The notes: generated from the letters alone by a model not told the origin. Positions 35,801 to 45,014 are shown, numbered from the stretch's first letter. The stretch: DNA of 64,000 bases from Spirosoma radiotolerans (GCF_000974425.1 NZ_CP010429.1:6806001-6870000); one strand, 5' to 3'. Translations and numbers: made by a program.

Positions 35801-36532
35801 CGGACAGCCCTGTTGTACGGTCGGGAAGGAGTAGATCGAGTCGATTTTTATCAGACCTACGACCTGAATCTGGATTGTCCGACTCAATTCTGTTCGATGG
35901 GCTTTATGAATGCTGATTTCAGCCGTAAACCCACCGCCGATTATTTCTATCAGGCCAAAAAACTCATCGGCGATTATGTGTTTAAAGAGTCGATCAGCAC
36001 AAATCCAAATGTGGACCGGTACGAACGCAATGGCCAGTCTGCCTATGCACTCTGGATTCCCGACGAAGTGGGCCGAACGGGCCAGTATTCATTGAATCTG
36101 GGAGCCGGTTCTATCGCACGGGTATACACGCCCCAAGCTGGTCGTGATACGATGGCGTTGCAGATTCGGCCAACGGTAAACAGCAAGATTACCCTGACCC
36201 TAACGGAGACACCCCAGTTTGTCATCGCAGCTTCTGGTGCCGCACGGTCATCCGCCGAATTTTCGGAGATCAACGACGAATCGCTGCGGGTTTATCCGAA
36301 TCCATCCATAGAGCGCGTAGAAATTCAACTTAGCAATGCATATTTGGGCGAAGTTGAAGTCAGCGTAATTGATGCCAATCTAGGGCTCACCCGCCACCAG
36401 ACCACACTGCAAAAAAACGCCCGTTTTTTTTCTGGTACTATTGACCTGTCAGCTCTCCCGTTTGGAATTTATCTTCTCGACGTGAAGCAGGGTAACGAAC
36501 GAACCGTAAGACGAATTTTGAAAGCGCGTTAA
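32891..36532 (+). CDS. T9SS-exported multidomain glycosidase (clan GH-A-like) with discoidin-like repeats
   Basis: A 1213-residue secreted protein. A signal peptide is at 1-20. Three tandem repeats of about 125 residues follow (about 27-152, 165-290 and 300-430), each with a YSPWLSDD-like start, a LLTKLDLYDFEGTF core and an IMIHKYCNNIPLKIR end. A Thr-rich linker lies at about 435-460, then a related discoidin-like domain to about 610. The TIM-barrel-like domain spans about 630-1060; its probable acid/base is the Glu in YIECDNERD and its nucleophile the Glu in YVSETGYD, as in clan GH-A. A T9SS type A sorting domain ends the protein (LRVYPNPSIERVEIQL to the Arg terminus). It should be exported and act on a polysaccharide. 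The GH family is not assignable by eye. Confidence 0.8.
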   Translation: MVKVLFTCLFVLVALLGKGQSGSTPVRLTVVSIAASENTGQDYSPWLSDDLTKQVQSIWTGNDKWVQVTLKLEKKSLLSTLSLYDAEGTFSDKPALLYALNGNQRVLIGSFDGSTYKTWVKLTPFQPLVADAIMIYKYGNNIPQKIQAFGQPITSSTAIPRPLDLLTLASAKDNPVTGEDYSAYLNDNIANLVPSYWEPANFQWTDVTIKFSKKSLLTKLDLYDFEGTFESAPAQIYAVNGKEKTLIGTFIGDSYMVFKPYTLTEPLVAEGIVIHKYCNNIPVKIRAYGKVLPTDPLDAILYAQERVNVTSVVSSLPTAQSYAPYLNDDMNSLVQTDGNSADCVWMDLTLKLAAKSTLTKLELYDGANEFSSTPAVIYALNGTQKTLLGTFTGPAFAVWQELSFPSVVADAIMIHKYCNALPLKIRLYGHPLDGAVTTTTGSTTTTPPVTTTSPTTSTTTAVSLGSKIPIDASRWYQLNNISSGLGPLFDGKVTDEVQTGWGKILSNYDAYYPLQTGESMAIKAIKFYDGNGSNSTSPMRLSIITRDWRRIELAQFQGLEYNVWVGPYPTRSTSGDAKFLLDSVVTGARYLVINTTDFWPREIELYGTYQAGSTTSGAAPKKSPQFKNLLGINGFEWDFYQSGVPGISAPKMKALQSFGVIRHYMDWEKLELTEGKYTFNPTHAGGWNYDLMYERCKAEGIEVMACLKDLAPWMNATYPADQQGNDNVPVRYGKNFASPASYIEQAKVAFQYAARYGKNITVDPALVKVNPAIRWTSDPPNVVKIGLGLINYIECDNERDKWWRGRKAYQTGREYAANMSAFYDGHKNTMGAGVGVKNADPSMTVVMGGLCSIANGTDYIRGMIDWCKEFRGYKSDGRVNLCWDVINYHLYPDNSSSMQNGSGASARGAAPELSVAAQVVRNVLKLAHEACYDMPVYVSETGYDLNQGSPLRAIPIGSKSVLSTQADWNLRTALLYGREGVDRVDFYQTYDLNLDCPTQFCSMGFMNADFSRKPTADYFYQAKKLIGDYVFKESISTNPNVDRYERNGQSAYALWIPDEVGRTGQYSLNLGAGSIARVYTPQAGRDTMALQIRPTVNSKITLTLTETPQFVIAASGAARSSAEFSEINDESLRVYPNPSIERVEIQLSNAYLGEVEVSVIDANLGLTRHQTTLQKNARFFSGTIDLSALPFGIYLLDVKQGNERTVRRILKAR

Positions 36533-36597
36533 TCACTTTCCGCTCCCGGCCAGCTGTTGACATTCTGTCGAAAAGAATAATCTGCTACCTTGCAGGT

Positions 36598-37431
36598 ATG
36601 AATTTACATGAGTTTATACAGCTGGCCTTAGCCGAAGACGTCGGTGATGGCGATCATACGTCTTTATCAACCATCCCGGCCGATGCACAGAAACGAGCAC
36701 GGCTATTGGTGAAAGAAACGGGAATTTTGGCTGGTGTCGAGGTGGCGCAGGCAATTTTTTCTGAAGTTGATCCCGCCTTTGAGGTTGATGTGCTGATGCA
36801 TGACGGGGCTAGTATCAAGCCCGGTGATATCGTGCTGACCGTTAGCGGAAACGCGCGTAATATCCTGACCGCCGAGCGATTGGTGCTAAACTGCATGCAG
36901 CGGATGAGCGGCATCGCGACGCATACCCGCGAACTGGTCAATTTTTTAGAGGGAACACGGGCAAAATTGCTGGATACGCGAAAGACCACGCCAAATTTTC
37001 GTATTTGTGAGAAAATGGCCACAAAAATTGGCGGGGCAGTCAATCATCGCTTTGGATTATATGACCAAATTCTGATTAAAGACAACCATGTCGACTATGC
37101 CGGAGGTGTCGAAGCGGCCATTACCAAAGCCGTTGCGTATTTAAAAGAAACCGGCCGCCAATTACGAATCGAAATAGAAACCCGTAACCGGGCCGAGGTA
37201 GAGGAAGTGCTTCGCGTGGGGCACGTGGATATTATTTTATTAGACAATTTCCCGCCCGAGGGTATCCGCGACATGGTGCGGTTGATCAACGGCCGCTTCG
37301 TGACAGAAGCATCGGGTGGCATTGATGAAACGAACCTGCGGGCTTATGCCGAAACGGGCGTCGATTATATATCTTCCGGTGCCTTGACGCACCAGGTAAA
37401 AAGTTTGGATTTGAGTTTGAAAGCGTATTGA
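36598..37431 (+). CDS. nadC: Nicotinate-nucleotide pyrophosphorylase (carboxylating)
   Basis: A 277-residue quinolinate phosphoribosyltransferase, which makes nicotinate mononucleotide in NAD synthesis. Characteristic segments are LAEDVGDGDHTS at 12-23, NCMQRMSGIATHTR near 100-113, LLDTRKTTPNFRICEKMATKIGGAVNHRFGLYDQILIKDNH near 124-164, and EVEEVLRVG. The length is normal. The ATG at 36598 has a very short upstream region containing TACCTTGC, which resembles a Bacteroidota -7 element with one T missing. It is convergent with the small gene at 37540, separated by a strong hairpin. Confidence 0.96.
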   Translation: MNLHEFIQLALAEDVGDGDHTSLSTIPADAQKRARLLVKETGILAGVEVAQAIFSEVDPAFEVDVLMHDGASIKPGDIVLTVSGNARNILTAERLVLNCMQRMSGIATHTRELVNFLEGTRAKLLDTRKTTPNFRICEKMATKIGGAVNHRFGLYDQILIKDNHVDYAGGVEAAITKAVAYLKETGRQLRIEIETRNRAEVEEVLRVGHVDIILLDNFPPEGIRDMVRLINGRFVTEASGGIDETNLRAYAETGVDYISSGALTHQVKSLDLSLKAY

Positions 37432-37440
37432 GTGGGACTT

Positions 37441-37499
37441 GGGCGCAGTTGATTTTCGTCATCCCTTCTTCGTTGGGATGACGAAAATCAACTGCGCCC
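37441..37499. terminator. Perfect 25-bp hairpin between convergent genes
   Basis: Arms 37441-37465 and 37475-37499 are exact reverse complements with a 9-base loop. It starts 9 bases after the nadC stop and ends 40 bases before the end of the convergent minus-strand gene. There is no T run on either strand. Its core GTCATCCC/GGGATGAC recalls the REP-like element at 4122. Confidence 0.8.
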
Positions 37500-37539
37500 G
37501 CTTCTATTCCGCTGCACAAAAGTCTTTTTCTAATTACTA

Positions 37540-37899
37540 TTATTTCGCCGGATTTTCATCAATACCCAATCTGGGAAGCGCTGGGTTTAGCACGCGCGGC
37601 ACAACTTTGATTCGAAAAACCCGCGCTCCGGCAACGTTGAAATCACAACTATAAAATTGCCGCTGTTTTACGCCCCGATACACCGCCGTGTAATTAACCT
37701 TGGGCGGCCAATTGTTCAATGCCAGTTCAGCCGTGATCGCATCAACTGCTTTGCGAAGGTTAGAAAAGAATATGACGGTTGGTTCGCGCTGACGCAACGC
37801 CGATAAGGAGCCAACGTATTGAATCGTAACTTCATAAATTGTACGACCACTTAGCTTAAATATGGGGCGTTTTTGCGTGTTATCAGACAAATCGTTCAT
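37540..37899 (-). CDS. Hypothetical protein of about 119 residues
   Basis: Reading from the ATG at 37899 gives MNDLSDNTQKRPIFKLSGRT and ends after about 119 residues. The frame extends upstream through GTG at 37905 and TTG at 37908. There is no signal peptide or transmembrane segment. The middle has IYEVTIQYVGSLSALRQREPTVIFFSNLRKAVDAITAEL, which looks like an alpha/beta fold, and the C-terminus is basic. I do not recognise a family. The gene is convergent with nadC. Confidence 0.55.
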   Translation of the reverse strand: MNDLSDNTQKRPIFKLSGRTIYEVTIQYVGSLSALRQREPTVIFFSNLRKAVDAITAELALNNWPPKVNYTAVYRGVKQRQFYSCDFNVAGARVFRIKVVPRVLNPALPRLGIDENPAK

Positions 37900-37994
37900 A
37901 CGTACCAATAATACGGAAAACTATACGACTATTTTTCACCACCTAAACTTTTTGAAGCCGTCCAGGGTTTACCCTATAATTGAATCAAATACAC

Positions 37995-38027
37995 CGCCCG
38001 GCCGTTGAAAGACAGTCGGGCGTTTTT
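37995..38027 (+). terminator. Plus-strand hairpin with T run
   Basis: CGCCCG (37995-38000) pairs with CGGGCG (38017-38022), followed by five T. No plus-strand gene is close upstream, so it may block antisense transcription into the pdhB region. Confidence 0.5.
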
Positions 38028-38032
38028 GTAAG

Positions 38033-38067
38033 AAAAAAGCGCCGACCGGATAGATCGACGCTTTTTT
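38033..38067. terminator. Bidirectional terminator at the end of pdhB
   Basis: AAAAAAGCG (38033-38041) pairs with CGCTTTTTT (38059-38067) and CGA pairs with TCG inside. It has a T run on both strands and lies 35 bases beyond the pdhB stop. Confidence 0.75.
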
Positions 38068-38101
38068 ACTAACGCAGATAGACACCTGCGCTGCTGACCA
38101 A

Positions 38102-39082
38102 TTACTTTTTATACATCACCGTTTCTACGGCCTGTAACGTACGTTTCACATTTGGCAAAATCGCTTCGATGAGCGTTGGTGCATACGGCAACGGCAAATC
38201 CATACTGTTCACCCGAACAACAGGCGCATCGAGGTAATCGAAGGCGTTGCGTTGAATGTTGTAGGTCAACTCCGACGAGATAGCGGCTAATGGCCAGGCT
38301 TCTTCAACAATGACACACCGGTTTGTTTTCTTCACCGAATTGATGATTGTTGCGTAATCGATTGGGCGTACGGACCGCAGGTCGATAACCTCCGCCGAAA
38401 CGCCGTTTTTCGCTAACTCATCGGCGGCAGCAAGCGCTACTTTCATGATCTTACCGAACGATACGATTGTTACGTCGTTTCCTTCCCGTACGACATTGGC
38501 GAGGCCAATCGGAATCAGGTATTCTTCTTCAGGAACCTGACCTTTGTCGCCGTACATCAACTCCGACTCCATAAAAATAACGGGGTCGTTGTCGCGAATA
38601 CACGACTTAAGCAGTCCCTTTGCATCATAAGGATTCGAGGGGACGACTACTTTCAGGCCCGATGTATTGGCAAACCAGTTTTCGAAGTTCTGCGAGTGTT
38701 GTGAAGACAGCATCCCGGCATTCCCCGTGGGGCCACGGAATACGATGGGACAGGAATATTGGCCACCCGACATGGACATAATTTTAGCGGCCGAGTTGAT
38801 AACCTGATCAATCGCAACAAGCGAAAAGTTAAAGGTCATAAACTCAATAATTGGCCGAAGTCCGTTAATGGCAGAACCAACACCAATACCGGCGAAACCA
38901 AGCTCGGCGATAGGGGTATCAATGACCCGCTCCGGGCCAAATTCGTCCAGCATTCCCTGACTAACTTTGTAAGCGCCATTGTATTCGGCAACTTCTTCGC
39001 CCATCAGATAAACTTTCGGATCCCGGCGCATTTCTTCCGTCATGGCCTCCCGCAGGGCTTCACGGAATTGTATTTCTCTCAT
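38102..39082 (-). CDS. pdhB: Pyruvate dehydrogenase E1 component, beta subunit
   Basis: A 326-residue thiamine-diphosphate enzyme subunit that, with an alpha subunit, decarboxylates pyruvate to feed acetyl-CoA formation. Typical segments are MGEEVAEYNGAYKVSQGMLDEFGPERVIDTPIAELGFAGIGVGSA, the GQYSCPIVFRGPTG loop, QHSQNFENWFANTSGLKVVVPS and VIVEEAWP. The open frame continues upstream to 39187, but the ATG at 39082 (MREIQFREALREAM) is the normal N-terminus for the family. The alpha subunit gene is not adjacent, so the complex is encoded at separate loci. Confidence 0.94.
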   Translation of the reverse strand: MREIQFREALREAMTEEMRRDPKVYLMGEEVAEYNGAYKVSQGMLDEFGPERVIDTPIAELGFAGIGVGSAINGLRPIIEFMTFNFSLVAIDQVINSAAKIMSMSGGQYSCPIVFRGPTGNAGMLSSQHSQNFENWFANTSGLKVVVPSNPYDAKGLLKSCIRDNDPVIFMESELMYGDKGQVPEEEYLIPIGLANVVREGNDVTIVSFGKIMKVALAAADELAKNGVSAEVIDLRSVRPIDYATIINSVKKTNRCVIVEEAWPLAAISSELTYNIQRNAFDYLDAPVVRVNSMDLPLPYAPTLIEAILPNVKRTLQAVETVMYKK

Positions 39083-39241
39083 AATGAGTGCGTTGATTGC
39101 GTTTGGTTGCTCATTCGGTTCATGTTGACACCTGAATGAGATGGCAGAAAACCTGTCAAAATTAGGCAAAATGCCCTGATTCGTCAAATAGCAGGTAAAG
39201 GCTTATTTTAATATAGCTACTGTGTGGGTAGTATCTGTCGT

Positions 39242-40252
39242 TTACTGTAGTATTTGCCGGCTTTCATCCAGCAGCGAACGTTTCTCCTCGATGGATAAGC
39301 TAAGGGGAAGCTGAGGGTATTCAACGAGCCGACGCAGGAGTTCAACGCTGGTAAATTGTTGGCGTAATTGTTCATTGAAGCCCGTCGGTTTTACATAATT
39401 GGTCAGGACGCGGTTAATTGTTGCTGAAGGCTGTTGAGCCAACATCAGGTGCGCGATTAAGATACCTAAATCAAACTCAGCAGGACCGTAGAAACAAAAT
39501 TCAGGATCGATTACTTTGAGGTGGTTGTGGGTAGTCTGAAGCCAGCTTCCAGGGTAATAGTCTCCATGCAGCAGTGTTTTTGACGCACCTGTCTGCGGCT
39601 GGTTATTGTCCGACAAGTACAGCTCCCCCAATTGTCTAACTATCTTCTTCAAGGATACATCCTGCTTACAGGACATGGTTAACTCCGCCAGCCCCGGTTG
39701 TACGGTGTCAAGATTGACGCCATTGTCTTCCCGGAAAGGAGCTATAAAGATAGACTCGTGATTGAGCAAGCGCATGGCCTGATTGGTGAAGATCGGGCCG
39801 GGCTTTTCGGTAGCAAAATGATAATGGAGTTCGGATAGGTAGTCCGTTAAGGTTAGGGTATCGGCTTCTGATAACAATTGGCCTGAATGATACAGAAACG
39901 TATAGGCCGGGGCGTCCCCTACATCTTCCAATACCAGAATGTTATTTTCTCGATCTATCCCCATCAGCAAAGGCATTGCGCTGGCCAGCATAGGAATAGA
40001 CTGTATCTCCTGATAAAAACTCCCTTCGATAACCGCCCGATTGGCGGGGGCCGGTAGCGTTGGGTTCTTCTCAACGTATGCCCGCGATTGTTTGACAATA
40101 AGGGATCGAATGGAAGTTGTTACCCGAAGGATGTAATTCATGTTGCCCTCACCGGGAATCTCAACCGATGCGACAACTTCTTCCGTATCGAGCCAGCCAC
40201 GTCGGCGCAAATAATCTTGCAGTGCACCAGTCTGTAGAATGTCTAAATGCAT
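39242..40252 (-). CDS. APH-fold small-molecule kinase, S-methyl-5-thioribose kinase-like
   Basis: A 336-residue protein of the aminoglycoside phosphotransferase/MtnK fold. The N-lobe has VEIPGEGNMNYILRV and a lysine in SLIVKQSRAYV. The catalytic loop is LLHGDYYPGSWL, and the metal-binding segment is VIDPEFCFYGPAEFDLG, which closely resembles that of methylthioribose kinase (VIDPEFAFYGP-FD-G by recollection). It probably phosphorylates a sugar or amine. No other methionine-salvage gene is nearby, so the substrate is unproven. The ATG at 40252 is preferred to the longer frame, which starts at 40303. Confidence 0.75.
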   Translation of the reverse strand: MHLDILQTGALQDYLRRRGWLDTEEVVASVEIPGEGNMNYILRVTTSIRSLIVKQSRAYVEKNPTLPAPANRAVIEGSFYQEIQSIPMLASAMPLLMGIDRENNILVLEDVGDAPAYTFLYHSGQLLSEADTLTLTDYLSELHYHFATEKPGPIFTNQAMRLLNHESIFIAPFREDNGVNLDTVQPGLAELTMSCKQDVSLKKIVRQLGELYLSDNNQPQTGASKTLLHGDYYPGSWLQTTHNHLKVIDPEFCFYGPAEFDLGILIAHLMLAQQPSATINRVLTNYVKPTGFNEQLRQQFTSVELLRRLVEYPQLPLSLSIEEKRSLLDESRQILQ

Positions 40253-40320
40253 AAGCAGGCAGTTGGTAAGTTTATCTACCCGAATGTACAATTTACCCGG
40301 CAATTACTGATAAGTGCTCG

Positions 40321-42639
40321 CTATCGAACCACGGCCAGCTTGCCCGCCAGTCCTTCCGACCCGTCGACGTTAACAACGACAATCAGGTAAATGCCCGTCT
40401 GGGCCATGCGACCCAGGTAATCCCGTAATGCCCAGGTGGCTGTACCGCCCTGCGATCGGGTTTCGTAGACCAGTTGCCCACCCGCATTAAAGATTTTTAC
40501 CGTTGCATTGTCGGTCAATCCGTTGATGCCGACAGTACCCGTAAAATCTGGCCGAACAGGGTTAGGAAAAATAGTGATCTGGTTGAGGGTTAAAGCCGGC
40601 TCAGTAGCCGGGCCCTGGTAAGAGATGATTCCCTTGGATTGATCGCCAGCGCTGGTCTCGATGAATACCTTACCGGAGGTGGGTTCGATGGCTAACGACT
40701 GTACGGTGTTGGTGGGTAAAGGGCTATTGTCGGCTGTAAATGTATCGAGCAATTGTGACCCATCGGGCGCAACATGGTATAGTCCACTGCGTGTACCGAG
40801 CCATTTTCGGTTACCGCCATCAACGGCTATCGATGTGATAAGCTCGTTGGCCAGCAATCGGCGTCCATTAAGAACAGGAGACTGGGCGTCTAGTTTTAGG
40901 TCGAAAGCACCGTAGGGATTGTCGAAAACCATAGGGCCAAGATCTGTACCAACCCAGATAACCCCGTTATGATCTTTTACCAAAGCCCGAACGTTGTTCG
41001 TTAACAGGCTGCCCTGGCCTATGATCGTACTTAAAGCCCGGCTTCGGTTTGTTTGAGGGTCGAAAACCAGTAAGCCACCACCAACCTCGGTTCGAAGCCA
41101 CAGAAACCCGTTGTCGTCGGGCACAATCTGGACAAGGTTGGTCTGGCTAACGGCCGGAAACGATTGGTATTGTCCGTCGGTTCGGCGGACGTGTAAGGTC
41201 GCTTGCTGGGCATTGCCCCGACCCGTTGTGATCCATAAATTTCCGTCAGTGTCAGTGGCCAGACTGTTAATGAATGGGCTGATGGTAGTAGGTAACGTGA
41301 CAGATGTCGGCGGTTGGCCCGTTACCTGGCTCCACAGGCCTCCGCCAAAATTTCCCAGATATACTTTTTGCTCCGTAGCCACGTAGGCGGCCGAATTAAA
41401 GCCGCGCGTTGAGCCAGTCATCAGACTGCTGTTCCATCGCTCGGCTGGCACCGACAACAACTCGACCGGCGGCTGATTTTGTCCTAAGGAAGTGGTTTCC
41501 TGAGGGGCATTGGGCAGGGCTACCAGCGTTTGCGCATAGGCGTATAATTGCGCAAACTGATCGCGCGTTGGGCCCTCGGGGGCGATGCGTTGGAGTGTAC
41601 CGGCTGTTGTAGTCAATAAACCGTTCCGGGCATCGGCAATCCAGAGTGTGTTACCATCGGCCTGCACCTCGCGCGGGTCAGCCAATAGTGGGCCCGTAAA
41701 CGAACCCACTCCCGGCAAGGTTATGGCCTGGTTAGTCGCTAAAATGAGGCCCGCTGCGCTGGGGAACTGCCTGATAAGGGAACTGGTGAGCGGCAGGGTG
41801 AGTGTCCAGCGACCGAGTTGCCGTTCATAAGTACCCTGTCCATTTACCGTTGCCGATAAACGACCCTGGTTCGCGACAATCGACTCGGTTTGCAGGCCGG
41901 GCGTAGCTATTGGTCGCCAGTTTGCCGGATCGACAATATTGACATTGGCCGCAAAACGAATTGCTCGAATTTGGGGTTGGGTAGCCGTTGACGTCAGGGG
42001 GGCGGTTAAGGCGTAGAGGCTATCGCTTGTAGCGGCCAACTGAAAAATGGGAAGGGGAGAACCATCCGTCCGTTGGCTAAAATATGTATCCCGAATTTCA
42101 TTTTTTAGCAGATCCAGTACAACAAGCCCGAAGTCAGTGCTCAGATAGGCATTGTTGCCAATTCTGTTGAGGTGATTAATACCTCGGCCGGTAGGGAGAG
42201 AAGAGGCCGTAACAATTGTATTTACATTCGAGACAGTACCTGGTTCGCCGGTATCCGTTAGGGTCAGAAAATCCAGATTACCGTTTTGGTAGGCAATAAA
42301 CAACCGTTTCTGATCCGCCAGGTATAGCAATCGACTTATACCTACATCACTCAAACCATCCTGCTTCGCAAGGGTTCTGGTTTCCTGAGTGCTTTTATCG
42401 AAGTAAAATAACCCGTTTCGAGTAGCGGCATAAACCATATTGCCAACAACCGCCACCGATTGGCCAGACTGGTAGCTGACATGCGATTGCCAAACACCGA
42501 TCTGAGCGAATGCAGGATAGGAAAGCGAAAAAAGAATGATAAAGGATGAATAACAAATGATGGATGAGCCCCGGAATTTAGTGGCTAAAGACCGGAGACA
42601 CTTTTTAAATAAAATGTAATTTATTACATCATTCATCAT
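40321..42639 (-). CDS. porZ: PorZ-like T9SS protein with beta-propeller and C-terminal sorting domain
   Basis: A 772-residue secreted protein. After a hydrophobic export segment ending at AYPAFAQ-like text (about residue 46), it begins [37 protein letters not shown], which matches the start of PorZ, a T9SS cell-surface component. Repeated blades follow ([37 protein letters not shown]). The last 80 residues ([16 protein letters not shown] to LAVVR) are a T9SS type A sorting domain. PorZ takes part in attaching secreted proteins to the cell surface. Its start overlaps the end of the thymidine kinase gene by 11 bases, so the two are probably co-transcribed. Confidence 0.82.
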   Translation of the reverse strand: MMNDVINYILFKKCLRSLATKFRGSSIICYSSFIILFSLSYPAFAQIGVWQSHVSYQSGQSVAVVGNMVYAATRNGLFYFDKSTQETRTLAKQDGLSDVGISRLLYLADQKRLFIAYQNGNLDFLTLTDTGEPGTVSNVNTIVTASSLPTGRGINHLNRIGNNAYLSTDFGLVVLDLLKNEIRDTYFSQRTDGSPLPIFQLAATSDSLYALTAPLTSTATQPQIRAIRFAANVNIVDPANWRPIATPGLQTESIVANQGRLSATVNGQGTYERQLGRWTLTLPLTSSLIRQFPSAAGLILATNQAITLPGVGSFTGPLLADPREVQADGNTLWIADARNGLLTTTAGTLQRIAPEGPTRDQFAQLYAYAQTLVALPNAPQETTSLGQNQPPVELLSVPAERWNSSLMTGSTRGFNSAAYVATEQKVYLGNFGGGLWSQVTGQPPTSVTLPTTISPFINSLATDTDGNLWITTGRGNAQQATLHVRRTDGQYQSFPAVSQTNLVQIVPDDNGFLWLRTEVGGGLLVFDPQTNRSRALSTIIGQGSLLTNNVRALVKDHNGVIWVGTDLGPMVFDNPYGAFDLKLDAQSPVLNGRRLLANELITSIAVDGGNRKWLGTRSGLYHVAPDGSQLLDTFTADNSPLPTNTVQSLAIEPTSGKVFIETSAGDQSKGIISYQGPATEPALTLNQITIFPNPVRPDFTGTVGINGLTDNATVKIFNAGGQLVYETRSQGGTATWALRDYLGRMAQTGIYLIVVVNVDGSEGLAGKLAVVR

Positions 42640-43258
42640 TCACAACAGTCTCATAGGCCCACTCTTTGCGGCCAGCGTCGCTGCCGAGGTTAAAGCAGCG
42701 TCGGCAGCGGGCTTCGTAGCTATCGGTTTCACCTAAAAGTACGCGGTCCTGCGAGGGAACGAGCCGATAAGAATACTGGGCAATGTCGCCACAGACCACA
42801 CAAATAGCGTGGACCTTCGTGACGTATTCAGCGATGCTCATGAGTTGAGGCATACAGCCAAACGGTTGCCCCGAAAAGTCCATATCAAGCCCGGCAACGA
42901 TTACGCGCTTGCCCTGGTTGGCCAGCAAGTTACAGACATCCAGAATGTCTTTATCAAAAAACTGGGCCTCGTCTATACCAACAACATCACAGTTCCCGGC
43001 TAAGGGAGGAATTTGGCCCGCCGTTTGCACAGGATTAGAATGGATAGCCAGTGCTGAATGCGACACGATGTTTTCGTCGTGGTAACGCGTATCCAGCGCA
43101 GGCTTAAAGATCTCAACGTTCAGCTTGGCAATACGTGCTCGGTTAAGTCGACGAATTAACTCTTCCGTTTTTCCGGAGAACATCGATCCACAGATTACTT
43201 CGATCCAGCCAGTGCGGAGATGGGGCGGTTCGCGTCGTCGGGATGGTTCAATAAACAT
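42629..43258 (-). CDS. tdk: Thymidine kinase (type II)
   Basis: A 209-residue enzyme that phosphorylates thymidine. Residues 16-34 hold [19 protein letters not shown] with the P-loop; GIDEAQFFD carries the catalytic Glu; the zinc lid has CVVCGD and CRRC. All hallmark residues are present. The frame extends to 43327, but the ATG at 43258 gives the normal length. The gene is divergent from the gene at 43477 and overlaps porZ. Confidence 0.95.
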   Translation of the reverse strand: MFIEPSRRREPPHLRTGWIEVICGSMFSGKTEELIRRLNRARIAKLNVEIFKPALDTRYHDENIVSHSALAIHSNPVQTAGQIPPLAGNCDVVGIDEAQFFDKDILDVCNLLANQGKRVIVAGLDMDFSGQPFGCMPQLMSIAEYVTKVHAICVVCGDIAQYSYRLVPSQDRVLLGETDSYEARCRRCFNLGSDAGRKEWAYETVVNDE

Positions 43259-43476
43259 TGAAAATTGATTGATAAAGTACGGTAAAACGGGACGGGAACG
43301 TAAAAAGCACCAGGATGGCCATGACAAATCGGAATGAAATTTGTTTCAATTACCCACAGGGTTTCCCCGTTGTAGAATTGAATCATGGCGTACAGCCCGT
43401 TGCATTTGATTTCTTCATGAACAACAGCCGGTTTGCGGCCGAAAGATATATATTTACAAAACAAAGGCTTTTCCTA

Positions 43477-44781
43477 ATGTCGAACAAGTTTAACGCCAAC
43501 GCCCTTACAGAATACAGCAAGTCTTATGCTCGCCGGATTGCGTCCGATTTCTACCAGCATCATGCCACCATCAGTGGCCAGCAAATTCTGTCGCTAACGC
43601 CGATTAACCAGATCAACCTGTTCGTTATTAGTAGCTTGTCTGATAAATGGCAAGCCGATGCGGCTAAGTTTCGGAGCCCTTATTTTGATTTTACCAATGC
43701 CGATGTAGAGGAGGCTTTACGTAATTTCATGAACGTTGTGTCTCAGCATATTTCGGTTCGGCGCGAACATCTCGAACCGCTGTTAGCCGATGCGACTCGC
43801 CGGACCATCATCATGATTTTTGACCCCCGAGCTTATTTCGATGATGTGCTCCGGAGCCAGCCTGAGTTTACCGTAACGGCTGATGTGATGAAGCAAATGG
43901 TGCGGTATACGAAGATTAATCAGTTTATTCCGACTCATATCATGCAGCGCATGAACGGTAAACCGTTTGTGTATGTCAATCAGGCATTGGGATTTTTAGA
44001 CGAAGTCCTGAGCCAGCGGGCCCATGAGCTCGAGCATTACGATAAGCTTGTGGCCCTTTTTTCGGAGAAACTGCCAATGGATGTGGCGGCTCTGCTTCGT
44101 AGTCATGTGCCCGATAGCATTCCGGGGGCGCCCATGCGATCGTTCTTCGATACGGCTACCGAACCATCGGTTCCGCCCGCCCCATTGGTAGCTATGGAGA
44201 CAACCATAGCGGCTCCTGCAATGGAGCCATTACCCACTAATACGGCTGGTAATATATCGGCGACACCTCCGCAGGCATCTCCGGCAAGTCCAGTTTTTGC
44301 CAAATCAGCCGATGATTCGACGGATACGGGTGGCGCTATGTTCCTTGACCGGACTAGTGGGCCGGACCCTGTTTCGCCCATCAGTCAGCCGTCGCAGTTG
44401 CCAACTACCGACATGACCCAACCTGGCATACCGCAACAATCGCAGCCTGACACAACGGTTGAGGCTAAGCCAACCCTGAATGATACTTTGCGGGAAAGCA
44501 CTCCTGCCGAGCCCACTACAATGGCCGAAACGTTCCATCGCGCCCCTATTGAGAGTATTGCCCGCAGTATTTCGCTAAATCAGAAATTTCGGTTTATCAA
44601 CCAGTTATTCAACGGAAATTCGAGTGCCTATAATCAGGCAGTAGAGGAAATAGATACGCTGAATAATTACGGTCAGGCCCTCGATTTAATCTCCTACCGC
44701 TATGCTTCCCAGTATTTGTGGGACATGAGCAGCGATGAAGTAAGTGAACTGGTTGAGATTCTGAAACGCCGGTTTGCCTGA
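43477..44781 (+). CDS. Unrecognised two-domain protein of 434 residues
   Basis: Starting at the ATG at 43477 (MSNKFNANALTEYSKSYARRIASDFYQHHATISGQQILSL), the first 230 residues are helical and soluble. Residues about 235-365 form a Pro/Thr/Ser-rich low-complexity linker. The last 60 residues (about 372-434) are a compact helical domain: ESIARSISLNQKFRFINQLFNGNSSAYNQAVEEIDTLNNYGQALDLI. That tail resembles the short Bacteroidota domain with FRFINELF, but I cannot assign a function. There is no signal peptide or transmembrane helix. A linker joining two conserved domains suggests a scaffold. The frame upstream to 43315 overlaps the tdk promoter region and is not needed. Confidence 0.6.
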   Translation: MSNKFNANALTEYSKSYARRIASDFYQHHATISGQQILSLTPINQINLFVISSLSDKWQADAAKFRSPYFDFTNADVEEALRNFMNVVSQHISVRREHLEPLLADATRRTIIMIFDPRAYFDDVLRSQPEFTVTADVMKQMVRYTKINQFIPTHIMQRMNGKPFVYVNQALGFLDEVLSQRAHELEHYDKLVALFSEKLPMDVAALLRSHVPDSIPGAPMRSFFDTATEPSVPPAPLVAMETTIAAPAMEPLPTNTAGNISATPPQASPASPVFAKSADDSTDTGGAMFLDRTSGPDPVSPISQPSQLPTTDMTQPGIPQQSQPDTTVEAKPTLNDTLRESTPAEPTTMAETFHRAPIESIARSISLNQKFRFINQLFNGNSSAYNQAVEEIDTLNNYGQALDLISYRYASQYLWDMSSDEVSELVEILKRRFA

Positions 44782-44793
44782 GACCAGAACTAC

Positions 44794-44849
44794 AAACCCA
44801 GCGGCACAGAGAAGCCTTTATACAACGGCTTTTCTGTGCCGCTGGGTTT
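44794..44849 (+). terminator. Terminator of the 434-residue protein gene
   Basis: Arms 44794-44816 and 44827-44849 form a 23-bp stem with one mismatch and a 10-base loop. It lies 12 bases after the stop. The T run is short. Confidence 0.8.
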
Positions 44850-44892
44850 GCTTTAGGCGACTGATTTAATTTTCGAATCTCAAATTAATAGC

Positions 44893-45014
44893 ACGCTGAT
44901 TTTTATGATTCAGAATGATTTTTGAAAGGTGCTCATCAGGGTATTATTTTAGTCTTTTGACACTTTTTCTCCGTCAAATCATAATCTTATCATATTGGCC
45001 ATAAAAATCAGCGT
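44893..45014. repeat. REP-like inverted repeat in a 313-base non-coding stretch
   Basis: ACGCTGATTTTTATG (44893-44907) is the exact reverse complement of 45000-45014. The words ATAAAAATCAGCG and CTGATTTTTATGATT are frequent in intergenic repeats of Cytophagales, by recollection. The rest of 44850-45094 shows no gene. Confidence 0.65.
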
